A stretch of 64,000 nt of DNA, from the NCBI GenBank assembly GCA_016617855.1, contig JAECUM010031830.1, positions 1 to 64,000 of the forward strand. The letters are read 5' to 3'. The stretch is from Megalonaias nervosa. Taxonomy: Eukaryota > Mollusca > Bivalvia > Unionida > Unionidae. A program made the position numbers and the translations under genes. The notes below the pieces were generated by a model. The model made no database searches, was not told the DNA's origin, and was given only the letters and a program-made list of their open reading frames with translations. Positions 1 through 11,300 of the stretch are shown here, piece after piece (positions within the stretch are counted from its first letter, which is position 1; every line of letters begins with the position of its first letter).

Positions 1-785
1 AAATGCATGTTTTGAATGTAACAGTGAATGCATTATTTTTGTATAGATAAGATACAGAAATGCATGTTTTGAATGTAACAGTGAATGCATTATTTTTTGT
101 ATAGATAAGATACAGAAATGTATGTTTTGAATGTAACAGTGAATGCATTATTTTTTGTATAGATAAGATACAGAAATGCATGTTTTGAATGTAACAGTGA
201 AAGCATTATTTTTGTATAGATAAGATACAGAAATGCATGTTTTGAATGTAACAGTGAATGCATTATTTTTGTATAGATAAGATACAGAAATGCATGTTTT
301 GAATGTAACAGTGAATGCATTATTTTTTGTATAGATAAGATACAGAAATGCATGTTTTGAATGTAACAGTGAATGCATTATTTTTTGTATAGATAAGATA
401 CAGAAATGCATGTTTTGAATGTAACAGTGAATGCATTATTTTTGTATAGATAAGATACAGAAATGCATGTTTTGAATGTAACAGTGAAAGCATTATTTTT
501 TGTATAGATAAGATACAGAAATGCATGTTTTGAATGTAACAGTGAATGCATTATTTTTTGTATAGATAAGATACAGAAATGCATGTTTTGAATGTAACAG
601 TGAATGCATTGTTTTTTGTATAGATAAGATACAGAAATGCATGTTTTGAATGTAACAGTGAATGCATTATTTTTGTATAGATAAGATACAGAAATGCATG
701 TTTTGAATGTAACAGTGAATGCATTATTTTTTGTATAGATAAGATACAGAAATGCATGTTTTGAATGTAATAGTGAATGCATTAT
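1..785. repeat. 57/58 bp minisatellite
   Basis: About 13.6 head-to-tail copies of a 57-58 bp AT-rich unit that starts AAATGCATGTTTTG and contains GTATAGATAAGATACAG. Copies differ by single substitutions and by a 5- or 6-T run, so the period alternates between 57 and 58. The array runs off the left edge of the window. Long open frames on the minus strand across it exist only because 57 is a multiple of three; they are not genes. Confidence 0.97.
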
Positions 786-1751
786 TTTTGCTTATGCAAA
801 CTTTTGAATTCAATAAACTGTGTGTAATCAGCATACTTTATCTTTCATGAGCAAAAGATTGGAATCCAGTGAATTCTTTTATTTTCATCTCGGTTGATTT
901 TCATAATTGACCATATATGCCCACATACTAACTGAGTTCAACTGCAAACAACAGAGACTGTGATCTACCATCACATAATGTGTCAGCAGATTAGGCTCTG
1001 TGTTGTTTGTTTTGCTGATTGCACTAAATAAACCACATATAGACCCAAATCTGCCACTGCATTATACGATGGCAAATCTGGGACTGTTCAGTTTGTAGTT
1101 GGACTTGAAAATGAGTAGATAAGATACAGAAAATGACATTGGTACATAAATTCAAGAACTGAAGACAAAGTTCTATTGTTTTTACAGGTGGATCATTGCT
1201 TTAGGGGTTTGTTGCAACCATAAAGCCACCACAATTTTGTAACTCATGAAAAAAAAGAATTCATTGTATCCAAATTTTATTAGTCTAATTCACCTGGATT
1301 CTTATATGACTTGGTTTAATCTTCACAAACAAGGTTCTGGCAGAAAAAAACCCAAAACAAAACACAAGTCTTTCTTGTAACACCAGAACTAGGCTTTCCC
1401 AAAATTTTTAAAAGTAATTTCATTTGCTGATGAGATGAGACAGTGTAATATGTCATTGTGATGATGTTTCATATTTCATTGTTGATTGAGACATGTCTCA
1501 TGCATCAGTGTCAAATAATAAAATAATGTCCAGTGATAATCTTTTAAGTTTACAATAGAATTTGACCTTGATGATTGTAGAAAATGTATCTAATGAATTT
1601 GAGATAGGCAAAAATGTCTCTTGTTTCATTTCTACATACTTGGACCAAAATACCATTATTGGTTATCTGACCCCCATATGGCAGAATTCTTATGTGGACA
1701 TGCAAGAGTCTGGTTGAATGAGAGAGTTCAGTTTCATTGAAGGATGATCGG
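786..1751. other. Non-coding stretch with a dispersed repeat relic
   Basis: No gene is visible. The part around 930-1110 resembles sequence at 26130-26270 and 30225-30370: all carry variants of 'ATAGACCC..A.CTGCC' followed by a 'GCATTAT/GCATAATG' and 'GCA.ATCTG' segment. It is probably an old dispersed repeat. Confidence 0.5.
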
Positions 1752-1859
1752 TCTTGAAATGTTGAGATATTTTAATGGTTTTGAAGTTTTGAGATATTTT
1801 AATGGTTTTGAAATGTTGAGATATTTTAATGGTTTTGAAATGTTGAGATATTTTAATGG
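1752..1859. repeat. 27 bp tandem repeat, four copies
   Basis: Four copies of a 27 bp unit containing TTGAGATATTTTAATGG, nearly identical to one another. The unit translates to ISQHFKTIK-like peptides on the minus strand, which I regard as meaningless. Confidence 0.95.
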
Positions 1860-2050
1860 ATTCTTTTAAAACAAAATTGATATTTTTGCATAGCAAATTG
1901 TCCAGTCACTAAAATATTATAGCATGGTGGGTATTGTCCAGGAAGTACAACATCACTAAAACATTACATGATGTGAATTGTCTCCGGATACCACTAAAAT
2001 ATTATTGTGTGATGGGAATTTTCTTGTACTGCTCATAGTTTTATATCTAA

Positions 2051-2785
2051 CTCTAGATACTAATCATAAGATAGAAAAGTATGGGAAAATGCACCCTCTC
2101 ACTAATTGATGGTCATTAGATAGAAAAGTTCGGGAAAATGTACCCTCTCATTAATTGATGGTCATTAGATAGAAAAGTATGGGAAAATGTACCCTCTCAC
2201 TAATTGATAGTAATTAGATAGAAACATATGGGAAAATGTACCCTCTCACTATTTGATGGTCATTAGATAGAAGAGTATGGGAAAATGGACCCTCTCACTA
2301 ATTCATGGTCATAAGATAGAAAAGTATGGGAAAATATACCTTCTCACTAATTGATGGTCATTAGATAGAAAAGTATGGGAAAATGTACCCTCTCACTAAT
2401 TGATGGTCATAAGATAGAAAAGTATGGGAGAATGTACCCTGTCACTAATTGATGGTCATTAGATAGAAAAGTATGGGAAAATGTACCCTCTCACTAATTG
2501 ATGGTAATTAGATAGAAAAGTATGGGAAAATGTACCCTCTCACTAATTGATGGTCATAAGATAGAAAAATATGAGAAAATGTACCCTGTCACTAATTGAT
2601 GGTCATAAGATAGAAAAGTACGGGAAAATGTACCCTCTCACTAATTGATGGTCATAAGATAGAAAAGTATGGGAAAATGTACCCTGTCACTAATTGATGG
2701 TCATTAGATAGAAAAGTATGGGAAAATGTACCCTCTCACTAATTGATGGTCATTAGATAGAAAAGTATGAGAAAAGGTACTTTTT
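2051..2785. repeat. 49 bp minisatellite, about 15 copies
   Basis: Head-to-tail 49 bp unit with core ATAGAAAAGTATGGGAAAATG followed by a TACCCTCTCACTAATTGATGG segment (positions 2114-2162 are one full unit). Variants include CATTAGATAG versus CATAAGATAG and CCCTCTC versus CCCTGTC. The variants are interspersed, which suggests higher-order duplication. Confidence 0.95.
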
Positions 2786-3354
2786 CACTGATTGTCAATA
2801 AAATAATAGTGGAATGAGTATTTAAAAATTTATAACATTTGCACAGATTGTAGTTCATAGAAACCTCTAATCAAATACACAAAGAAAAGGGTATGTAGAT
2901 GTGTTAATTTTTTACACATGACATAATTATTGAGATAAATTGTCAGTTATTTACAACAGAACTTATTTACAGTAAGTCATAAATTACTCAAGATTGTTCA
3001 AGGACACATACTTTCTGTTAATTTTATCATTTTCTTTCATTTGATTATTTTTGCAATTATAAAGATTGAATGATAATATTTCTTGGTAATTATTTAATAA
3101 TATTTCTTGTTCATTATTTAATAATAAGCAGAAGTTGCAACCACATTATTTTAATCAGTCTTTCCTCCAGTGTTTATAAAACTAGAGTACCCTTTGGAAA
3201 AAAAGTGTCATATTGATGACATCATAATGTATTGATCAAGTGATTTTAAGCTCTGCAGTAAGCATAGACTTTACGAAAGCAGATTATCTTAAAATGGGCA
3301 GTTATTAAATTCAGTAATGCTGATTTTTTGGAATGAAAGGAAAATATTGTAAAG
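2786..3354. other. Non-coding AT-rich DNA
   Basis: No ORF, RNA gene or mobile-element signature recognised. Contains a short imperfect duplication 'AATATTTCTTG..ATTATTTAATA' near 3075-3125. Confidence 0.5.
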
Positions 3355-3550
3355 ACTAGAGTCACAATGACTCTGATACCATGGCTATAGTCACCATGAC
3401 TAATACCATGGCAAGAGAGACACGATGACTAATGGTCATGGCTAGAGTCACAATGACTCTGATACCATGGCTTAGTCACCATGCCTGATACCATGGCAAG
3501 AGGGACACAATGACTAATGGTCATGGCTAGAGTCACATTGACTCTGATAC
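3355..3550. repeat. Imperfect tandem repeat, about 83 bp unit, 2.3 copies
   Basis: The unit contains GTCACAATGACTCTGATACC, then ATGGCTATAGTCACCATGAC, then an ATGGCAAGAG segment. The unit itself is built from shorter 'ACCATGGC' and 'CATGACTAAT' sub-repeats. Confidence 0.85.
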
Positions 3551-4489
3551 TAATTTACATCTTTTGCTTCTATCAATTTTGTCTTGATAAATCTAGTACA
3601 TATTAAGTGAGTATGATTTGTAATGTTTCACTTACAAAACATAGCAATTATAATTAAATCTGATTTCTTAAGACTGGAAAACAATTAGTCAATCAGATCT
3701 TTACCTGTAACCTATTTTTGAGGTACAGATTCATTTGGTAAATCGTCTTTGAAAGGTTCGCTGTAAAGTTTAAGGAGTGTAATATTTTTGTTTGTCTGGT
3801 ACACATATTTTATGCTACTACTATAAGTAATTCATGTATATTACAGCCTTAATCATGAAAAGATGCATTCTTGTATGATCCTTGTATCATGATATCTGCC
3901 ATTTTGGATATACGTGTTAGTTTCATATTTGGAAACTATTACATTTGCTATTATTCTGTCAATTGCTAGTACTGTACTGACAAAAATTGGTCTTTCCCTG
4001 TCTATATCAAGAGACAAAGGGCAATTACTCTTGATCAATATCTCCCCATTCTACCAGAAAAGTGTAACCAGGTTTTAGCCTCTGCTGTACAGACTACACA
4101 TCAAACAATTCATTGTATGACAATCCAGCCATTTTTGTGTTCCTATGGGACCATCTAAAATTCATTTTGGACTTATTGTGCAGATTTATTGATCTGCTGC
4201 AGGTTGTATGCATTATGTTACAATTTCTGCTAATGTTGGAGATTTATCACTTTTCGTGACACTGTCCCACCACACTGTCATTGACCATATACACGGTCAT
4301 TATGAGTTAGCTTACCTTTGACTTTATTCGCTTACTCTGCCCATTACGGAGTTCTTATCAGCAAAATTCTGAAGTGCTGCATGATAATTATACTTTGTTT
4401 ATTCATATTTCACGCATGAAATGCACTTTCACAGCAATCGTCCTTTCAGCATTGAAGGGAAGGAAACACTGACTTAATCAAGGAAGACA
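3551..4489. other. Non-coding stretch
   Basis: No supported gene. A 61-codon minus-strand ORF (3853-4038) has no recognisable domain. I looked here for upstream OMA1 exons (the segment before the HEMAH exon) and did not find them. Confidence 0.5.
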
Positions 4490-6370
4490 ACCTACAGTTC
4501 ATTGTTGGCGATACCAATTCATTGGGGAGTCCCAGTTCTAGGCAGCCCACGAGGTGTAAGTCCAGGCACATGGGGTTCATACCAAATCCGTTGGATCCAA
4601 CTCTTAATACTGCCATAACGTTACTGGCCTTTCAGTTGTCACAGACATCGCCAGCTGTCCAGTCAATACCGGCAGTCTAGCCGACAGTCCCAGCATGGGA
4701 ACCTTTTCGTTGAAATGGTCCAGCCAAATAGTTCATACAGGGATCTTAGTGATATATCTGTCCATCTAACCATGCTGCTGGCATTTTATCATTACTGTAC
4801 CTGAGATTTCAGTGAGAAATCTGTCCGTTCAGCCAGACTGGTAAAGGTGATTGCCAGACCGTCGTATATATCGCCAGCATCTGGGCCAACCACATGTCAT
4901 TCACACCATTGGATCTAATGCAGATTGAAACCATGCTGTCACCTGGCTGTCCAGCTGTTCCAACATGGGGATCTTTTCCGTCAAATCAGTCCAGCCAACC
5001 ATAGTTTATGGCGATCTTAGTGACAGATCCATTTGTCCAACCATACTGTCAGCAACATGCTCTTTCTATAACAAAGATTTCAATGAGAAATCTATCTAGC
5101 CAGGCCTTTGGAGCAGCGGGTACCAGTGATAGCTGGGCTGTCCTCTATACTGCCAGCTTCCAGGCCAACCATTCACTGGGCAAACCAGCCTGCATTGCTG
5201 GCAGTGCCGGACTTCCATATGTTCACTGCATGTCCCCAAGGGACAGCTGGTGATGTTTTACTGGGGAAGGAATTGAGTCTTCATACCACCTGGTATGTCT
5301 TCTCTAGCGCTGCACGTAAACCCAGTTGGGCCTCAATGCACAGTGAGTTTGACAGAACTCCTTCAAATCCATCCTTCACATCTTGCTCAGATCCGACCAT
5401 GGAATGGACTGAAGTTGGATTTCAAGCCAGTGTCAAGGACGGTTTTTTTTTTTTTTGGGTGTTGTCTACTTCAGAATGCCCCCACCCTTACCGCTGCTCT
5501 AATGAATTGGTACATCTTGCTGAGAAGGAAGAAACGGACTTACAGCAACAGACACCTTCAGAACTGATCTCCCAGCACTTGACAAGAATGTAGTAGTAGT
5601 TCTACATGCTCGGCTCTTACCAGGACAGCCTTGTGAGACAAACCATTCAAACCTTTGATTGTGGAGAGAATCTTGAGAGGAAGAAGACCTCCACTCTGAA
5701 GGCTCATATGGGAAAGTGGCATGTTTTCAGGGACTGGTGCCACTCTGAAGGCTCATATGGGAAAGTGGCATGTTTTCAGGGACTGGTGCCACTCTAAAGG
5801 CTCATATGGGAAAGTGGCATGTTTTCAGGGACTGGTGCCACTTTGAATGCTCATATGGGAAAGTGGCATGTTTTCAGGGACTGGTGCCACTCTGAAAGCT
5901 CATATGGGAAAGTGGCATGTTTTCAGGGACTGGTGCCACTCTGAAGGCTCATATGGGAAAGTGGCATGTTTTCAGGGACTGGTGCCATTCTGAAGGCTCA
6001 TATGGGAAAGTGGCATGTTTTCAATGATTGGTGCCACTCTGAAGGCTCATATGGGAAAGTGGCATGTTTTCAGGGACTGGTGAAATACCAACAATGTCGT
6101 CCTTCTGCGTGCCTCAATCCCTCAAATGGCCAACTTTTTTCTGGCTCATTGAGGAGAAATAGTTGGGCCCCAATAGCTACCAAAAGCACAGTCCAGCATC
6201 ATGCAAACATGTTTCTGGGTGAGATAGAGACCTATCAGATCTTTCAGACAATATTGTTTTCAATCGACCAATATCCCTCATTTTGTCTCCAAATGGAACC
6301 AGTCCTGAGTTTTAACATGGCTGATTCAAATCCATTCAATCTCCACTCTCTAAAACATACATAAGCTCAC
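4490..6370 (+). mobile_element. DIRS-like retrotransposon relic (copy A)
   Basis: A decayed copy related to the DIRS-like copies at 12.7-19.4 kb and 23.2-25.6 kb. The clearest shared part begins near 5690, where the frame reads STLKAHMGKWHVFRDWC. This matches the start of the tyrosine-recombinase region in DIRS elements, and the equivalents here are the 'AAGGCCCTCC' segments near 16818 and 24706. Downstream (6090-6360) sequence reads like the same protein in several frames. 4490-5590 is GC-richer than its surroundings and carries fragments of open frame but no domain I can name. No RT is visible, so the copy is internally deleted or truncated. Element ends are not defined. Confidence 0.55.
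5692..6083 (+). repeat. 49 bp minisatellite inside a DIRS recombinase gene
   Basis: Eight tandem copies of a 49 bp unit (CACTCTGAAGGCTCATATGG, then GAAAGTGGCATGTTTTCAGG, then GACTGGTGC), starting at 5692, 5741, 5790, 5839, 5888, 5937, 5986 and 6035. The unit is a piece of recombinase coding sequence. Because 49 is not a multiple of three, successive copies are read in different frames. Confidence 0.93.
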
Positions 6371-6389
6371 TCTTTTGATCTTTCTTAAC

Positions 6390-6610
6390 ACAATATTTTA
6401 CACATCATGTAGGACCCTTAAGGACCAATAAGGTTCTTACAATATAATGGAGTGAAATGACTTTGTAGGACCCTTCATGTAGGACCAATAAAGTTCTTAC
6501 AGTATATTGGAGTGAAATGAGTGAAAATGACTTTGTAGGACCGTTCATGTAGGACCTTTAAAGACTAATAAGGTTCTTAAAATATAATGGAGTGAAATGA
6601 CTTTGAGGTG
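6390..6610. repeat. Imperfect tandem repeat, about 70 bp unit, three copies
   Basis: Three copies of a unit containing 'TGTAGGACC', 'ACCAATAAGGTTCTTAC' and 'AATATAATGGAGTGAAATGA', separated by small indels. Confidence 0.85.
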
Positions 6611-7789
6611 CATCTCGATATTTTCCACATTAATTTTGTCTTTCATTGCATCATTCGATCATTTGTGAAGTTTAAAACTTACACAGCTGTAATTACCCAT
6701 GTTTATGTCCAGTATGTTTTTTTGTTGTTGCATGATGTAATATATACAAACAGCCTGAAAGACATACTATTCATCTAATTGAATATGCATGTTAGTCAGT
6801 TGGAACCAACTGTACCTTTAATGTCTTTTACTGGGATGCTGAGTTCAGCTTTTTATCACCTGAAATATTGAGTATGCCTTTCATGTTCAGGCGTCGGTCT
6901 CACTAAAATTCCCAACAATTTTCCTCAGACTGACTTCTTATTTGATCTTGTGTATGATATTTCAGGCAATATCAATAGTTTTGTTAGAGTTCAAGTTAAT
7001 GGAACTCTCTTGATTTTAAAATTTAACACATGGAATCCTTTTTATACCCTTGGCATATTTTATTATTTTCCTTAAAGGAGTTTTGCATTATATCCCTGGA
7101 AATTACTTATTTAAAAGACTTTTTTAAACTTTGCTGTCAGTAATTATGAGAGAACTAAACACCTACTGCCATTACATGGAGGGAATGCTGACCATAAGCT
7201 CATTACCTTTATTTGTTAAGGCTGCACACAGCTTGAAAAGTTTGATTTTGTTTTCTTATATACTTTTTGACTATCTCACACACAGATACAGAGACACACA
7301 CACACACATTAGTTTTTCATTATGGTATTGCTTTAAACATGTTATCTTACTCTGATTATACATATTCCTTTTGTCAGTTTTAGAGGGCCTTAAGGTAGAA
7401 TAGCTTTTTACTAATTATCTTCTTTAAATAAAAGGTTATTACTGTATATTCATTCATTTTTGTGGGTATCAATATTTTTAGTTGCAAGAAACTTTTGTAT
7501 TTAAATTCATGATTATAGAAGGGTCTGTTGTTTCCACAGAAGCGTTGTTGTATTTAAATTTGTGACTCTGGAGGCAGGGTCCTATTGTTTCCACAGAAGC
7601 ATTATTTTTCGTTAAATTCATGCTTTATGGAAACTTCAAAATGCATGAGAATTATTACCACCCAAAGGAACTGAATTCACACCGTTATTATTACTACTAT
7701 TATTATTACTATTATTAGCTATCTTTGCCCTGAAAATTAATCTTCTGGTACTTGAACAGCTATTGATTGCCAGCTATTAGTTTTTAAAA
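6611..7789. other. Non-coding stretch with microsatellites
   Basis: No supported gene. Contains a CA-rich run near 7275-7310, an imperfect duplication of about 55 bp at 7490-7610 (both copies contain TGTTTCCACAGAAGC-like sequence) and a TTA/CTA microsatellite at 7684-7720. Confidence 0.5.
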
Positions 7790-8110
7790 GACTGCTTCAG
7801 AGGCCCAAGACATTAGAGCATCTGCCTCAGATATGATAGGTTGTAGGTTCGAACCCCAGCCAAGTCATACCAAATACTTATAAAAATGGTACTAGCAGCT
7901 GCCTTGCTTGTTGCTCAGCATTAAGAGGTTAGTTTTAAGACTGGTGGACCTGGTGTCAGGATAATGTGACTGGGTGGGACATGATGGTACATGTCTGCAG
8001 CATGATGCCCCATTGCTAAATACCACTACAAACTGCCACAGTGCAGATATCATAGCAGTATGGATCAAAACTTGTTAAAGCTACATTAAAAATCCAAATC
8101 ACACACACAT
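7790..8110 (+). mobile_element. tRNA-derived SINE (family 1)
   Basis: About 310 bp with a tRNA-like head: an A-box-like stretch around 7815-7835 and a near-perfect B box GGTTCGAACCCC at 7847-7858. The body contains TGGTGTCAGGATAATGTGAC and GCATGATGCCCCA. A second copy lies inverted at 31776-32095. The family resembles SINEs spread through mollusc genomes (established style; exact family name not assigned). It ends in an A/CA-rich tail. Confidence 0.8.
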
Positions 8111-8237
8111 ACAATTTTTAGAAAATTTCTTTGATGATGATGATTTATGGAATCAATTTTATCATGATGATACAGATGTATGCTATCTTTTTGTATGTTG
8201 GAGAATGGTACATGTTATTTTATTTTCTTCCTTTTAG

Positions 8238-8345
8238 ACAGGTGATATCTTTGTGAATACTGGACTTCTGGAGTTGGCACCTAACAATGATCAGCTGGCT
8301 GTTGTCCTTGGCCATGAGATGGCTCATGCTGTCTTATCTCATGCT
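8238..8345 (+). CDS. OMA1: OMA1 exon with HExxH active site
   Basis: 36 codons, preceded by CTTCCTTTTAG and followed by GTAAGT. Begins TGDIFVNTGLLEL and ends GHEMAHAVLSHA. The two His of HEMAH bind zinc and the Glu activates water. This corresponds to the segment just after the FVLPN block of the family. Confidence 0.95.
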
Positions 8346-11300
8346 GTAAGTGCACACTGATGATCTTAATTTGTTCTCATTGTTAATATCCATCATTTTT
8401 CCCATTTTTAGGGGGATGTAGAATAGACTATTCTGGATGGTCATATCAACATTGGGTTTTCACTTAAAGGCTTTTTATGATGTCTAGTTGGTCCTAAATA
8501 AAATAGTTCTTATCTGACATCCAATATGGCCACCGCAGCATCCATCTTGAAAATGTTGTTGCTTCTCATCCTGAACAGAAAACCATATCAGCATGTGGTT
8601 TTGAGCAGAAGACTTTTTCTGGCCCTAAATAAAAATTGTGCTGATCTGATATCCAATATGGCCACTGTAGTGGCCATCTTGAAAATTTGATCACTACTCT
8701 TCCTAGATGGAAAGTCTTATCAACATCAGATTTTCACCAGATTTCTTATGATGTCTAGTCTGTACTGAATGAAAATGGTGCCAAGTTTACATTCATTATG
8801 AACATCAAGGCAGCCATCTTGAAAATCTTGTTATGGCCACCCGTTCTAAATCAACATGGGGTTTTAACTAATTACGATATCTAGATGGTCATGAATGGAA
8901 ATAATGCTGATCTGACCAAATTTAGAACAGCACATTATTCCATTAACAGGCACTTCAATTACGACTGAATATAATGTTTCGGTATGTGTATCATGTCTAT
9001 ATTTCTGACATTCCCAATGATTCGTGCTTCTCGATTGATGTGTTGACCAAATATAGACATTTTTATAATGGCTTATGTTTTTGGCTTTAAGGGCATCTCC
9101 ACGAAATCCCATATTGTTTATTATTTAAAACTGTTAAGTACAAACACCTTGTATATATATATGAGCCTAAAACATCCTTACTGAGTCACATTAAAATTAC
9201 CGTGTGTTTTGACAATAATTTGATTAATTTTTTGTGTAATCATTGAATGGCTGTATATAAGCATCATGTATCTGGTGGAGAGTATTGCTGTCAAGAATGT
9301 TACCATATTTATATCTTGTTTTCTTATAAATTGCTGTATTCAAATTATACTCTGTTCACACGAGAGGTTTTAGACTGTGTCTAAACTGTTTAATATAATT
9401 AAAGTTTTCCTCACATGAATGTGAGAAATGTAAGTCTATCCCAGTATAATGATCCCAGTGTTCTATGTGTTCATCCAGATATAATGGTAATGATTGTGCA
9501 GTGTTCCCTAGTGTGAACATGGAATTGTTAACAATGAATAGGAGGCTAAGCAGTAAACAGATTGGCAGAGATACAGACTAGAGGTATGGTGGAGACCAAA
9601 ACACTAATGAAAGTATGGAGTGATTCCAAAAATTAAAAAGGATTAGAAACATGCACAGTAGTTTTCATGTTTGAAAGCATGGTATACTCGTATAGCTATA
9701 CTGATAGAACTATGCCAGTTCGTAAACCGGGGGCCCCAGGTGGCCAAGTGGTCTAAAGCGCTTTCCGTTACGGATCACTGCCATCTCACCTCTGTCTGCG
9801 TGGGTTCGAGTCTCAGATTCGGCGAATGTGGATATGTGAGAAAGCTTGGCAGTAGTTTCTCATGGGTCGGTGGTTCTTTCCGGGTACTTCCTGGTTTCTT
9901 CCTCCACCATTAATACTGGCCGCCATGTATAGCCTATCGTGTGCTGAAAAATGGCATTAAGCCCTACAACAACAACAACAACAACCAGTTCGTAAACCTT
10001 ATGTGTGAATACAGTATGCAGCTTTGTTCAGAAACCTTATATAATGACACAGCATAAAACTTTAGGACAATATTACAGTTTGCCCAAAGTTTGTATCTCA
10101 TTTGTTACTTACTTGCTTAACACTGCTTACAAGCTTTGCACTGTGTTCAGTCTTTATATTGTGTTCATATTACATACTTCATACTATATTCATACTTCAC
10201 ACTGTGTTCATACTTCGTACTGTGTTCAAATTTCATACTGTTTTCCATTAAACTCTGTTTTGCTGTAGGAATTTCACTACATTAAAATCCTTGGTTTATT
10301 TTCAGGCTGAGCAGATCAGTTTTTCCCAGCTGATTGACTTTTTAATCATTGCAGTGATGGCAGCCATATGGACTATCATGCCAAATGATGGAATAGCCAT
10401 TGTCACCCAGTGGTTCTACAATAAAGTCATGAAAGTAAGATAAATAGAATCCTAAGATTTCATGGATGGGAAAACCCACCTCGGGTCAGAATGGTGGATC
10501 AGATTTAAGGCTTAGCCAGATGTTGTATGTCACATTTTGGATCCTGGGTTTGAAGTTTAAAATCCAAGGCTAATATATATGGAAGGAATGTTTTCTCACA
10601 TTCCCAAGTTAGAAAACAATTTATGTTATAAACAAAATAGTGCCCTGTTATAGATAGCATAACAAACACAAAAATACCATACAGAATGTTTTAATGTTAA
10701 GAAAGGTTAAAAAATGTTTTTCACTAGAAAATTATGTTAACTTGGAAATAGGATTTGAAACAATAGAAAAAGGAGACATTCAAGATGTTTTATATGATTA
10801 TATCATATATACAGTTACACAACAAAGTCATTGTTCCAATCAAATTGTTCTTTTTAATATCTTGTAAGATATTAAAGATATCACATGAGATGTGATAAAA
10901 CAGTACTTCATGTAAATGCCCTGTAAATTAGGGAATATGCGATAAAACATAGAAATAATAGAATGTGAGAAAAAACATGCTACGATTATTGGATTAAGTT
11001 ATGAGAAGATAATGTTTCACTCTTCCAACGATTTGAGCAGCTGTCATCTTGCCTTATTTCAGAAGGTGTGCAGTAATGTTTTGGGACTCTTCTTTTTGTC
11101 AGAACCGACTTGGAGTTTATGTATTTTATCATTCATGTAATCTTTTTGTAAAGTTGATATTGCTCCAAGAGGATTAATTCATTACAGTTAGAAAGTGTAT
11201 AGGATCACTATAAGATTCATGCTGATTATTGTTAACAAAAATAAGAAATACATATTTTTAAAATTTCCCTCTTTTTTTCTGATCAATGGACTTATTAGGA

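Larger units (their letters stand above)
8346..10305 (+). other. OMA1 intron holding a dispersed repeat and a SINE
   Basis: Donor GTAAGTGC, acceptor TTATTTTCAG. Contains the diverged ATCCAATATGGCC repeat (about 8440-8890), a full-length SINE (9729-9984) and a short 18-20 bp tandem repeat (10140-10255). Confidence 0.85.

Noticed and set aside
90..782. Overlapping minus-strand ORFs with MHFCILSIQK-type repeats
   Set aside because: They exist only because the 57 bp minisatellite keeps frame; no start context or conservation.
1..2785. Possible CRISPR arrays
   Set aside because: Units are wholly repeated without unique spacers, and the genome is eukaryotic; these are minisatellites.
5108..5593. 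161-codon + strand ORF as host gene
   Set aside because: Overlaps other open frames of DIRS-like character and ends in the decayed element; no host-protein similarity.
9749..9830. Functional tRNA gene
   Set aside because: A and B boxes are present but the sequence does not fold to a clean cloverleaf, and it is embedded in a SINE with target duplications.
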